Below are positions 21,941-32,860 of a stretch of DNA of 64,000 bases, one piece after another. The notes under the pieces are model-generated. The model was not told the DNA's origin, did no database searches, and was given only the letters and a program-made list of their open reading frames with translations. Each line of letters begins with the position of its first letter. Positions within the stretch are counted from its first letter, which is position 1. The stretch is from Forficula auricularia (Eukaryota; Arthropoda; Insecta; Dermaptera; Forficulidae). The DNA is taken from the NCBI GenBank assembly GCA_024734495.1, contig JALMQS010000099.1, positions 69,135,149-69,199,148 of the forward strand. The letters are read 5' to 3'. The position numbers and the translations under genes are program-made.

Positions 21941-24900
21941 CCTCCGGATAATCTTCAATTATTGAGAAACTTGCGCACGATATGGCAGGTTTGTAATATA
22001 GTTGCCTTCTGTGCATGCTTCAAGATGGTGTTTGGCAGCCCAAGTTTCTCAATGTTCTTATTAAAGTTGTTAGAGACAACCCCCTCAACGGATATCACTA
22101 ATGGGTAGATGGAGACCCTATCCAGTTTCCAGATCTCTTTAATTTGCCAGGCGAGTTCCTGATATTTGTTGTTTTTCTCTGCCTCTGTCCTTTTGATGTT
22201 ATGTGTCAGAGGAACAGCGATATCAATGAGTATCCCTGAACTTGAGTTAAAATCTATTAGAAGAATATCGGGTCGGTTATAAGCGATGGTCCTATCAGTT
22301 AACACAGGCCTGTCCCAGTATAAGATGTATTTTCCCGATTCTACGACAGGCACCGGCTGGTATTTATAGTAGGGAGGTGTTTTCGTATCCAGTAAGCCAT
22401 ATTTGATTCCTAGCTGTTGGTGGATCAATTTGGCCACTTGATTGTGCCTTCCAAGGTAGGCATTCTCAGATAGTGTTGGACACCCTGCCATAATATGTTC
22501 GATGGACTCACCCATACAATCACATCGCCTACACTTATCCGTCACATTTAACTTCAGTATGTGCTTCTCATAATTTTTGGTTCTTATTATTCTATTTTGG
22601 ATAGCCATAATGAATCCTTCCGTCTCAGGATAGAGAGAGCCATCGGCCAGCCATTGTAGAGAAGCACTCCTGTCGATATGATCTTCGTCTAAGAGGTTTG
22701 GGAATTTCCCGTGGAGAATATTCTCTTTCCAGGGTTTAAGCTCTTTTTTTGGAATCACATACGCATGACAGCTCAGATTCAGTGGAGTATACCCCTCGTC
22801 AGCCCTTATGACAGATTTAATGAGGTCATCATCAGAACATAAGAATTTATTTCTTATGTTTTCTTCTTGGGTTCTACATAGGTTAAAGATGTTGATTAAC
22901 CCCCTTCCTCCTTCTTTACGTTGTAAATACAGCCGTGTGACGGAGGAACTTGGATGTCGACAACGAAGTTTCCTAAGAATACCTCTACTGAGCCTATCCA
23001 GACTGTCCAGGTCAGTTTCGGTCCATTTCACAATTCCGAGGGAGTACGTAAGCACAGGAACCGCCCAGGTATTTATGGCAGTAATTATGTTTTTTCCTGA
23101 TAGTTTGGTGTTCAGGATCTTTGTTAGTCTCTTCCTGTACTTTTCAGTGAACATTTCCTTTAGTTGTTTATGGTTGATCTTCATATTTTGAGGGATCCCT
23201 AGGTACTTATACATATTATCCTGCCCAAGTTCGACGATGTCCTCCACAGTCTCTCCCAAATATTCCGTCTTGCCTTTTTTAATATTTATGATAGAACATT
23301 TATCAACTCCAAATGCCATGTTAATATCCTCGCTGAAATTTCTTATAGTTGTTATTAAGGAGTTCAGCTTTGGACTAGTGTCGGCATAAACCTTAAGATC
23401 GTCCATGTATAGGAGGTGCGTTATTCTTCTATCATTTCTTGCAAGCTTATAACCCATATCTTTTTTCTTCAACAATACCGAGAGAGGATTTAAGGCCAAG
23501 CAGAACCATACTGGGGATAAAGAGTCTCCCTGGAAAATTCCTCTTTTAATATTTATATTCCCGATGTTGTTATTATTGATGTGAATATTGGTTCTCCATG
23601 TTTTCATCATTGTATGCAAACAGTGTATAATATTAAGAGGAATTTTGTAGATTTCTAGCACTCTTATCAGCCAGTCATGAGGCACAGAGTCGAAAGCTTT
23701 CGAGTAATCTATATACCCGATGTGCAGGTTGCGTTTTTTAAGTTGGGCCTGTTTTAAAATTATAGCATCGATAGTAAGTTGCTGCTTACAGCCTAATGAG
23801 CCTCGGATACAACCCTTTTGTTCTACCTCGATCAAATTATTTGCATCGCAATGCTCATAGATTCTATTATTAATCAGAGATGTAAACAGCTTGTACATAA
23901 CGGAAAGACAGGTTATCGGTCGGTAGTTTTCTGGTTCTGTAGTACTTCCTTTCTTATATAGTAGGTAAGTATTTCCTTCCGTTAGGTATCTAGGAATTGT
24001 TTCCGGTTCATTTAACGCGGTTGTATAACATAGAGCCAATGACTCATGGCAAGATGTCAAATATTTGAGCCAGAAATTATGTATTTTATCCGGTCCAGGA
24101 GCTTTCCAATTACTCGTCCTTTTCACAGCCTTGAAGATATCCTCAGTAGTGAATTCTTGAGGCAGCACAGGTACAACCTCAGCATATCGCTCTTCAATAG
24201 ATCCCAGCCATTCTGCATCTCTAGAATAATTTCTAGGAAGACTCCAAATAGAGCTCCAGTAATTATGAAAATGTGTAGGGTCTATGTCGGGTTGGCTCGT
24301 TGTCGAGCATTCATTTTGTTGATCTAATTTTCTGAAGAATTTCTTCCTATTTGTGTAGAACTCTGAATTTTGATTTTTTCTTTTGGACAGCTCATTGTAT
24401 CTCCGCAACCTAGCCCCTTTTACTTTCGCCTTCTGCCTAAAAACATCTTTAAGGTTAATCAGTTCTTGAGTGCTCTCTTGTTTTAGGAGATTGATTCCAG
24501 CGCTCCTTGCTAGTCGATGGATTTTCTTGCTTATTTTCCTGGAGTTGATGTTCTTTAGGTAAGCATCTATGATATCTGCCTTTGCTCGAGCCTCATTGAT
24601 GTTCTTCTCGAGGCGTGTTTTCCATGCTGGGGATGAGGTTTTTCGGGGCTGACTTATGTTTGCACGTGGTGTATATATTTTCTGCCCATTTAGTTCGATT
24701 ATCGACACTGCCGCGCAATATATGGCCAAATGCAATTCATCAAGATCCCGCGTAGTCCTCAGATGTTCCTCAATGATAATATTCATTTTCAAGATTAATG
24801 GTTGTGCAGATTTTATGTTTTTTAGGATCGGAATAGAGGGCCTTTTTGATGGGTCAGTATTAATGTAACATCCAAGTAGGCTGTAAAATTTTTCCTTCAT

Positions 24901-25826
24901 TAGATCGAGGAGCTCATCATTTCTCGTGATTGATGTCACATCTTGTTCTTCTTGGGCACGGGTTGGTGTTACATTCTCGCACAGCAGAGTTTGAGACCCA
25001 TTGTGTTCATCCGGGGCTGCAATAGATGTTTGGTGCAATTCATAACCAACCTCTCGACGAATTTGTTCCAAGACATTGGTTGTTAGATATGATTTTCTAA
25101 TGATAACATTTCTTCTATCAACGATGTTTTGTTCGGTAAGATCTAAATCTGGATGTAGTTTCGTGAACTCCGAATGAAGGAGATGTCTGTATCCTGGTAA
25201 TGGGTTATCTTCGCAACGATTGACACGATAGAATATGCGTATAACGTCAGCATTCATTTCTGGTGTCCATTTTATCCGTTTATTGCGAACTCCCCTACGA
25301 GCAGTCTTCTCTTTAATAGCTTGAGAGGACGAGCCGGCAGGTGGAGTGGCTTCTGATGTTATTGCCTCGTTGTCCAGTACCATTGATCGTTGTTGGGCTG
25401 TAGTTTGTTGATTGACAGGCGCCCGCCTCCTCAGCCTCCTGCCACCGACGGTTCGCAAGCTGTCGTGTTCAGCGTCGGCTCCAAGCACGCCCTGGCGATC
25501 CCCAGGCAGCGGTCCTTTTCCGAGGCTCAGCTCATCTTTTTTCTCCATTTCAATGGGGTGCTCAGGAACCTGTGGGGACGCACTCCCATAGTATGTTTTC
25601 ACATACTCCCTGCAGGGAAGAAGGATGAAAAATGAAATGAACCCCTAGCCCTCGAAACCTAATAGCGTCGGGGTCGAAAAGAACAAGAGTTGGCCAAGGG
25701 AGGCCAGATAGGAAAGAGAAAAAAGAGAAGCCTGACACAAGTAAGTGTAAGTAATGTCAGACTTAGCTCGGATAACCCCGTGGTCGCCATCCACGTACTC
25801 ATCATCAGAAATGAGTTCCTGAGGCT
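21824..25826 (-). mobile_element. Full-length R4/Dong-like retrotransposon in a TAA microsatellite
   Basis: The element runs from an (ATT)n tract at about 25827-25853 down to the ATT units at 21818-21823. On its own strand it has a 5' UTR of about 220 bp, the 1215-aa ORF, and a 3' UTR of about 130 bp. TAA repeats on both sides serve as target and duplication. It is about 4.0 kb long. Confidence 0.85.
21955..25602 (-). CDS. R4/Dong-like non-LTR retrotransposon ORF (1215 aa), apparently intact
   Basis: One open frame. In order: a Myb-like N-terminal segment (RIKWTPEMNADVIRIFYRV, about residue 112), RT motifs NWKAPGPDKI, DYSKAFDSVPHDWL, IFQGDSLSPVWF (about 690) and LLYMDDLKVYA (about 731), a CX2CX8HX4C knuckle (about 1024), then RPD..12 residues..D (about 1111), the restriction-like endonuclease signature. 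One ORF with a C-terminal endonuclease excludes the APE-type LINEs and fits the R2/R4 group; insertion in TAA repeats points to Dong/R4. Such elements nick the target and prime reverse transcription in place. No stop or frameshift is seen, so recent activity is likely. Confidence 0.93.
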   Translation of the reverse strand: MKTYYGSASPQVPEHPIEMEKKDELSLGKGPLPGDRQGVLGADAEHDSLRTVGGRRLRRRAPVNQQTTAQQRSMVLDNEAITSEATPPAGSSSQAIKEKTARRGVRNKRIKWTPEMNADVIRIFYRVNRCEDNPLPGYRHLLHSEFTKLHPDLDLTEQNIVDRRNVIIRKSYLTTNVLEQIRREVGYELHQTSIAAPDEHNGSQTLLCENVTPTRAQEEQDVTSITRNDELLDLMKEKFYSLLGCYINTDPSKRPSIPILKNIKSAQPLILKMNIIIEEHLRTTRDLDELHLAIYCAAVSIIELNGQKIYTPRANISQPRKTSSPAWKTRLEKNINEARAKADIIDAYLKNINSRKISKKIHRLARSAGINLLKQESTQELINLKDVFRQKAKVKGARLRRYNELSKRKNQNSEFYTNRKKFFRKLDQQNECSTTSQPDIDPTHFHNYWSSIWSLPRNYSRDAEWLGSIEERYAEVVPVLPQEFTTEDIFKAVKRTSNWKAPGPDKIHNFWLKYLTSCHESLALCYTTALNEPETIPRYLTEGNTYLLYKKGSTTEPENYRPITCLSVMYKLFTSLINNRIYEHCDANNLIEVEQKGCIRGSLGCKQQLTIDAIILKQAQLKKRNLHIGYIDYSKAFDSVPHDWLIRVLEIYKIPLNIIHCLHTMMKTWRTNIHINNNNIGNINIKRGIFQGDSLSPVWFCLALNPLSVLLKKKDMGYKLARNDRRITHLLYMDDLKVYADTSPKLNSLITTIRNFSEDINMAFGVDKCSIINIKKGKTEYLGETVEDIVELGQDNMYKYLGIPQNMKINHKQLKEMFTEKYRKRLTKILNTKLSGKNIITAINTWAVPVLTYSLGIVKWTETDLDSLDRLSRGILRKLRCRHPSSSVTRLYLQRKEGGRGLINIFNLCRTQEENIRNKFLCSDDDLIKSVIRADEGYTPLNLSCHAYVIPKKELKPWKENILHGKFPNLLDEDHIDRSASLQWLADGSLYPETEGFIMAIQNRIIRTKNYEKHILKLNVTDKCRRCDCMGESIEHIMAGCPTLSENAYLGRHNQVAKLIHQQLGIKYGLLDTKTPPYYKYQPVPVVESGKYILYWDRPVLTDRTIAYNRPDILLIDFNSSSGILIDIAVPLTHNIKRTEAEKNNKYQELAWQIKEIWKLDRVSIYPLVISVEGVVSNNFNKNIEKLGLPNTILKHAQKATILQTCHIVRKFLNN

Positions 25827-25974
25827 ATATTATTATTATTATTATTATTATTATTTATATAGATGTGGTGATGAGTGAGATATATCTGGCCTCTTGGGGA
25901 AATAGGTGTAGACTTCTATTATAAATAAAATCCTTTTTTCTTTGAGTTGAAAACAGATTTATTTGGAATTATTA

Positions 25975-26208
25975 TTACTGACTATTTATATTATGTCTGG
26001 TACATTCATTTTCAAATACATTTATCCATTCATTCGCATTTTGATCTTTTCCATAGAATATTTCTAAATTAAATTTTCTTTCAATGTTATTTAAAATGCT
26101 AATATTTTCCTCTGATTCTATGTTATTATTTATAGACGCATTTAAGGATTCATTATTTATTTCTTCCAACAAATAATCTTTGAATATGAAGTTTTCGTCT
26201 TCATCCAT
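25975..26208 (-). pseudogene. Possible LTR-retrotransposon gag fragment
   Basis: A 77-aa minus-strand frame is Asn/Glu rich and ends FYGKDQNANEWINVFENEC, resembling the start of the Gag capsid region (F.GK..NA..WI..FE.EC). It ends soon after, with no nucleocapsid or pol. The match is from memory of the motif. A chance acidic ORF is the alternative. Confidence 0.4.
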
Positions 26209-26276
26209 ATATCACACCTTTATTTTTGGTGTCAATGTTAATTTTATGTTTCTAAAATTTCCAATGTGTGACATAC

Positions 26277-26670
26277 CTTTTATTCACAAAGAGAAACAAA
26301 GAGGCTGTCCTCTGCTTGATGCAAATAAACATACACAAATATATATCGAGATGATATATCTGTATATATATATATATATATATTATTTATTTGTTTGAGA
26401 CTATAGTTTCGAAGACTTGGTCTTCATCATCGTATAGATATTGACTCCATGAAAAACAGCATTTATAATTAAAAGAGACTGATGATGAAGACCAAGTCTT
26501 CGAAACTATAGTCTCAAACAAAATAAATAATATATATATATACAGATATATCATCTTGATATATATATATGTGTGTATGTTTATTTGCATCAAGCAGAGG
26601 ACAACCTCTTTGTTTCTCTTTGTGAATCAACAACTCTGCTACTCTCGGCAAAACAAAAACTTTTCAATTA
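26277..26670. repeat. Type A foldback (complete) with hammerhead-like core
   Basis: Arms begin TTCACAAAGAGAAACAAAGA and pair with TTTGTTTCTCTTTGTGAA. On + the core is CTGATGA (26479-26485), T, GAAGAC-CAA-GTCTTC stem II (26487-26501), GAAAC, TATA, GTC (26511-26513). The right end continues through CTCTGCTACTCTCGGCAAAA. The left arm carries an inverted partial copy. Confidence 0.8.
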
Positions 26671-27538
26671 TACCTTTTATTGCTGCTTTGCATGTGTTCA
26701 TAGCTAATAATTCCTGATGAAACATTTCGTTTCTATACTCTTTTGGGAATTTATAAGTTATTTGGTCCTCTATTAATTTGATAGATTAAACCGAATTTGT
26801 CAAGATGCCATCCCGTTGCACTTTTTCGACGTGGATCACAACCTTTGCTGCCATCTTGAAGGAACAAATTTTGATTTGTAATAATGTTTTGTCTCAGGAT
26901 TTTCCTTTGGTAAATAAAAATTGATTCGGCTAAAAATGAGTTTAATAATTAAAATAAGCTTATTTACAAATATAATACATGGTTAAAGTGACAAGCATAT
27001 TTACCTAAAAAGGAGAATCAAAATTTAAAGTCCTTAGTTATTCTTTAAGTAAATGAATTATATAATTATATCTTTTATTACATAGAAATATTATTCTAAT
27101 GTTTATATAATAATAACCTCTATATAATGAATGAGGGATCTTCTGTCTTCTGTTCTCCTCTACCCGTTGAGGTCGCTGCTAGCGCTGATGGGCTTTGCGC
27201 TGGTTTCAAATTTACATATATATATATATATAACTAGCTGACGACCGGGCCTTCGGCCCGGCGTCACCTAGCCCCTGGCGGGGAGCGTCTCGTTCATACC
27301 AATTTAATAATTGAAATTTAAAATCTTACTGTAAGTATCGAAAGAATGTGCTGAATGAAATTGATTCAAAAATAAGGAAGAATAAGGAAAGATTTATTTA
27401 ACACATTGCCTAAGCACGATCACTATCTGACCAATCAGAATCGTTCTAATAATTTAACGCTTTGGCATTGGCTATGCACTGGCCAATCAGATCGTTTCCA
27501 CATACATATATATCCACATACTTTTCTATTTTATATAT

Positions 27539-27578
<40 letters not shown>

Positions 27579-28290
27579 AGGTTTATTTATCATTGTGGTA
27601 TTAATGTTTCTGTCACAGATCAAATGGATCTGAAATGTGTTGCTTTTAACTCAAAGCTGTGAAAAACATAGCTTTACTTTTACTTTTTGCGTTTTTTGTT
27701 AAAGACGCCATGTTTGTATATTAAATATGGGGTTAAAATTTTAAATGCACCCTCTGACATGGCTTTAATTTTTAACACTTTTGACTAAATATTAACGCTT
27801 GGAGTTAAAGTTTTGACTTACAGAATAGCAATTTTAGGAAAGGAGGTGTTACAATGAAATAACGCTGAATTCGGATGTTAAAAGCTAACGTTTTTGCTTA
27901 GAGAATAGACATGATGGTTAGATTAATAAACTTCACCTAAAACATAGAGAGTGATAGGAATTCTTTAAAATATGTTTATGCAATAGTATATGTTTAAACC
28001 TCTCCTCCCCCTGTGGACTGGGGATAGAATAGGTCCACAGTATCCCCTGCATGTCGTAGAAGGCGACTAAAAGGGTTGGACGTGAGGCTATCAACCTCAC
28101 TCCGTAAAATACTTTTCAGTTACTGAAGTGAAGCATCGCCTCGGAACCGGACGGATTTCAAGGAATAGTTTATACATACTTAGTGGTCAACCGGCGGTTA
28201 GAGCCGTTTTAGAGAATAATTCTGAACCATGCCAGACCATAGGACTCTTTAAAGCCAAGCAATGAAGAAAAGGAAGGAGATATTTCGAAA
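26670..28290. other. Intergenic repeats and microsatellites
   Basis: 27235-27300 holds the GC-rich terminus family inverted (hairpin CCGGGCC-TTC-GGCCCGG). 27539-27578 is a (GATA)n microsatellite. 28014-28270 contains CCCCTGCATGTCGTAGAAGG.GACTAAAAGG, a block also seen in diverged form at 60170-60215. No host gene was found. Confidence 0.55.
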
Positions 28291-29313
28291 GAATAAAATA
28301 GTTATTAAGGTTCATTTACCTCCATTGTGTATTTTGACATTTTTTTATATATGCCACATCGATTAGAAAATGTGAATTTATCATTAAAAGAATATCCTGG
28401 AAAAAATCTACGTTTTTTTCTATTTGAAAATTCATTGGCTCCGCCTTTAAAAATAATTTAAAACTTCCCGTTGAAAAAAGCAGTATATTAGAAAAAATTG
28501 ATTAATAGTACGGGGCACCTTAAATTGCTGAAGCTAATGAGATGAAAAGTTTCATTAATTGACCACCTTTGTATCCAGTTTCAACTAGATAGTTTGCGGA
28601 CCGTGAACTGAGTCTTGAAAAAGTTTACACATTTTCCTCCAATTATAAAATCTTAAGGGTTAAAATAAAAATTATATATGATTATATGACACTATCAAGG
28701 ACACACAATTGGTTGTGGTATGGTAAATTAAAAATTATAAAAAAATGTTCTCAACAAGGAAAATTCTTTAAAGAATAAAGGATGCGGTAATAGTAGATTA
28801 GATTAGCTGGTCTTCAGGTAAGTTCTTTTTACCAAAATTTGAGATAAAAAAATGGGATTTTAATAAGGAACAAGGAACAAAAATTTAGCACCTATTTCCC
28901 TTTTAGTCAATTTTATATAAAAAAATCTGAATTTTTTTACCTAAATTTCATATTAGTTTTAAATTGATCTTAAAGCACTCGTATTAAAACTTTACGATCT
29001 CATTTTTTCATATAAAATTGTCAAACCCCCTTAATTTCAGTAACAGCCTAACTTCTTAACTTATTCCTGTTTAGGGATTTTTCTGTGTGAATTTGCTCTT
29101 TGCCATTTGCACAATTGAGCCGTTCATTAAACAAATCGATTAACCCCATAAAACAAAAAACGGAGTAATGCGATGAAATAATGTATATTATTAATTTTTA
29201 ATTTATTATTCAACCGCCTTCGGTGGGTTTCTTACTGGCTCGCGGCGCGCGAACTATCGGTCAACATCAATCAGCAAGTCAGAGTTCAATTCTTGTGAAC
29301 GACTGTCCTTGTG

Positions 29314-29356
29314 GAACATTCTAGAATGTTCCCGAAGTTTCTAGAAGCTTTCAGAA
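29314..29356. promoter_or_regulatory. Extended heat shock element: nine contiguous GAA/TTC pentamers
   Basis: Alternating GAA and TTC every five bases: GAA 29314, TTC 29319, GAA 29324, TTC 29329, GAA 29334, TTC 29339, GAA 29344, TTT 29349 (one mismatch), GAA 29354. HSF trimers need three units; this has nine. No heat-shock or other ORF is adjacent on either strand. The nearest host exons are 8.7 kb (gene 1 end) and 10.7 kb (gene 2 start) away. Confidence 0.75.
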
Positions 29357-29589
29357 AGTCTACGATAGATAGAGTACATAGGGGACGGAGCCATAAGTGG
29401 GCCAAACCGGACAAACCAAGTGAGTCCTTACTGCTTTATTATAAAGTATTGATGGCCAAAAAATTTTTTGTCGCTTAATGGTGTTATTTTTTTTTTATTT
29501 GGGAAATTTATCATAAATGACTTAACCAAGAGTTTTAACCCTTAAATTTAATAATTTTTAAAGAGGTGTCGGTTCAAGGTGAAACAAGT

Positions 29590-30075
29590 AAGTAAAATTT
29601 CAAGGAAGGTTTCACAAATAAAACAAATACATGTTTTGAGTTTTCTATTTTAATTCCTCGTAACCTGAAATACCTATATTATATATCGAGATAAAACTCA
29701 AAACATATAATAACAAAATTGTAGTAAACTGATAAGGACTCGTTATTAAATATTGATGAAGCTCTATAATACTCTGAGGTATATGAGTCAAACCATTGAC
29801 TAGGATGTAGTTGTCAGTTGCCACAGGGTACTTCTCCCATAAGAAATGAAAGAAATTTTTCTGTTTTTGGTTCTTATATATTTTTCAGGATATAATATAT
29901 AAGAACCAAAAACAGAAAAATTTCTTTCATTTCTTATGGGAGAAGTACCCTGTGGCAACCGACAACTACATCCTAGTCAATGTTGACTCATATACCTCAG
30001 AGTATTATAGAGCTTCATCAATATTCAAAACATATATTTGTGAAACCTATCTTGAAATTTTACTTACTTATTACT
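29590..30075. repeat. Foldback element, arms about 150 bp plus outer arms
   Basis: The inner arms (AGGTATATGAGTCAA.. to ..TTGGTTCTTATATA) pair almost perfectly around 29890. Outer ends AAGTAAGTAAAATTTCAAG and its complement close the element. GGTTTCACAAATA near the ends links it to the type F group, but no clear hammerhead core is visible. Confidence 0.75.
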
Positions 30076-30079
30076 TAAA

Positions 30080-30950
30080 TTTAAGATATTTCAAAAAATG
30101 GAGTTAATCGATTTGTGCAGTGAACGGCTCTATTCCATCTATTCCACCGACACATCCAGACTACCAATAGATGCGTGATATGGGAGGTAGCTTCATAATG
30201 GTGAGTTGATTTTGTTAGGCTAATCTAATTAATTGAGTTGAAACATGATTAATATGACCATCATAGATTAACAAAATGATGATAAATTATGTGTTTGGGG
30301 CATCTTGGTCAGAGGTGGGCCTAGATACTCCAAGAATTTCTGGTCCACTTACCCAATTTTTGAAAGATACTGGGGTAAATGGTCCACCCCTCAAGCGTAA
30401 AACTTAAATAAGAACATGTGCTGACAGTTAACATTTCAAAGTTCTAGTATGCTTCTAATTTATGCTAAATTAATTGTAATCTTGTTAATGCTTACAGTGA
30501 ATCTGTAAATATTTAGTAAAATCTAGATGACGTCACGTTGAATTGAAAATCTAGCATTATAAAATTGAAAGATTGCTACACTAAAGACACAACATTTAGA
30601 GATATGAGACTGGTTGTTAAAATCAGACGTCATTGGCCTTCAGTTCTGCCTACCGCTTGAAGTGAAATTACCCTCTCAAGTGTAATGGGAAAAACCCATG
30701 CTCCAGTTACCCTCTGGGCCCAGATACCCCAAATAAACTTAGTTGAAAAATGCAGAAAATCAGAAAAAATTTTATATGATATGTTATTGGGCTGTAATTT
30801 AACAAACACGCTTGTATTGATAAACTTCACCTTTTTGCCAAGTTTCAACTTTAGAGCTTAAATCCTTCGATAAGAATAAAATTGTCTATTGACTAAAATT
30901 TTTGGTGAGTGTTGCGAGTCTTGAAAAAATTGTCACTTTTTCCTCAAGCT
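30080..30950. other. Intergenic DNA, nothing recognised
   Basis: Several short ORFs exist on both strands but show no motif. There is no clear repeat match to other parts of the window. Confidence 0.4.
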
Positions 30951-30954
30951 TTTT

Positions 30955-31690
30955 TACTTTGCCATACAGGGTATGGTCAAGTATTGTAATCGTGCATGAA
31001 AAAAGTGTTTTTTCCTTCTTTTATTTGGAAATATCTAAAAAACGGCTAAAACTATTTTGATTAAAAAAATTGAGCAAAACCATGGCATTTCGCTCTACAA
31101 AAAAGCCTTAATAAGTGATGATCGGAAAAATTATATTTTTTGAGATAATAATTGTTTTGTCAAAATGTCTGTTAGTTTGTCTGGTTGTCTGTTAGCTAGT
31201 CTGTCTGTTTGTTAATTAGTTTGTGCGTTACCAAATTTTTGTGGACGAGCTAGCTCAAAAACTAGTGTGAATATCGAAACCAAATTTCACACGTAGTTTT
31301 GCTCCATTGAGATTAAGAGCTAATTAGATTTTGGTGCATATCGACCCAAAATTAAGGGGGTGAAAAATTAAAAATTTAGGTTATTTGAGCAAACTCAACC
31401 AAATTTTGTACATAATCAGTGGGACCCCGGAAGTCTAAAAATGTAAAACTAACCGCCCAAAATGAGGGGGGGGGGGTTGAAGAGTCAAAAAAATAAAAAT
31501 CTAGGCCCTTGTACCAAACTCAACCAAATTTTGTATTCATAATCAGTGGGACCCCAGAAGTCTACAAATGCAAAAACTAACCCCCTCCCCTACATGATTA
31601 TAAATAATTTTATTAAATATTAAATATAAGTAAGGGGCCAGATTGTATGTCAAGTAGATGGCCACATCAGAACACGTCAGCTTATTTGAT
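30955..31690 (+). mobile_element. G-rich-repeat TE family, most complete copy
   Basis: It starts TACTTTGCCATACAGGGTAT and ends GGCCACATCAGAACACGTCA, with ACTTT.CCATACA-like motifs inverted near both ends. In between lie GTCTGTTAGTTTGTCTG repeats and two 120-bp units with G runs. It matches 46795-47515 over its length. No ORF of transposase type was found, so it is non-autonomous. Confidence 0.7.
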
Positions 31691-32397
31691 ATTATGATCA
31701 AATGCTATACATTACTTCAATAAATTTTTAATTAGAATAACTTTAATATAAATCGTTATCTGAAAGAAAATGCTGGGTCATGAAATTCAATAGAATCAAT
31801 CTGTTCAAAAAAATCCCCTTTAGAAAAAACCAAATGAAATTGGCAATTCTTCGCATCATGAATAGACACTTTGCAATTTCGAAAAACCTATTTATCATTG
31901 TATTTTACATTAGATTAACAGGTGGCCAATCACACTTGTGTCGTGTTCATGATTTTATTAAATACAGGGTGTTGAAAAATAACTAAAGCAAATTTGAAAA
32001 CTTGTAAAAATTACAGGAAAATTATTTTTAATCAAAACAGCTTTGGCTACTTACCATATATGAATTGCTTATGTGGTTGTCATTAATGGTAAACAAGTCA
32101 GTTTATTCACTTGTTGTTATAAAAAAGATCAATTTGCTTGAGCATTTAATAGTCAGTGATCATCAGAGAGATTTTGTTAAAATTCTAAGTGTTACAAAAG
32201 AGGTATCAAGCCATATGAGGTGGCCATCTTTCTAGAGACCGTCCTTGACAAAGAGAAAACCCCATCGTCAGAATACCAGTGGAAAAAAATTGACAAAGAC
32301 AATCCAAAAATTCGAGATCATTAAGGAGAACAATTGCTCCTGAAATTGAACAGATGGAGATATCTCAAACATATAATAATAAAACTTGAGCAAGATG
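31690..32397. other. Intergenic DNA with a possible mariner-like end
   Basis: TACAGGGTGTTGAAAAATA at 31963 resembles a mariner-type terminus, and 21320-21350 has a related inverted AGGACACCCTGTA. Neither has a partner nearby. No gene. Confidence 0.3.
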
Positions 32398-32610
32398 TGA
32401 GGTAGGTTTCACAAAAAAGAAATAAAACAAAATTGAGTTTTGAATTCGATATATTTCGGGGTGAGCCCATCATCAGGAGTAAAAGTAAACTCACCCCGAA
32501 ATATATCGAATTCAAAACTCAATTTTGTTTTATTTCTTTTTGTGAAACCTACCTCGCATCTTGCTAAAGTTTTATTATTATATTAAAATGTTTCACCTAG
32601 AACCAACACC
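32398..32610. repeat. Type F foldback (GAAAU core)
   Basis: GAGGTAGGTTTCACAAAAAA and its complement bound arms of about 65 bp. The minus strand has CTGATGA, T, GGG..CCC stem and CGAAATATATCG. A near twin is at 39360-39620. TTTCACCTAGAACC.ACACC follows at 32590. Confidence 0.8.
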
Positions 32611-32860
32611 TAACTCCTCAAAAGTTATATCTCAAATAATTCAATTACAAAATGATGTAAGAATATTTACTAAGGTATTAAAATAATTTAATCCTAATTA
32701 CAAAATGTCGCTAATTGATATACCGGTAAGCCATTGAAAATTGAAAAAATAAACTGCACCGGATCGTTGCTAAACTTTATCCAAAGTCATTTGAAATATT
32801 AATATGTTTAGTCCTTTATTATTAATCAGATGTCACTTGCTATTTTCAGTCCATGTTGAC

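Noticed and set aside
22808..25635. Several plus-strand ORFs of 70-127 codons
   Set aside because: Antisense shadows of the R4/Dong-like ORF on the minus strand.
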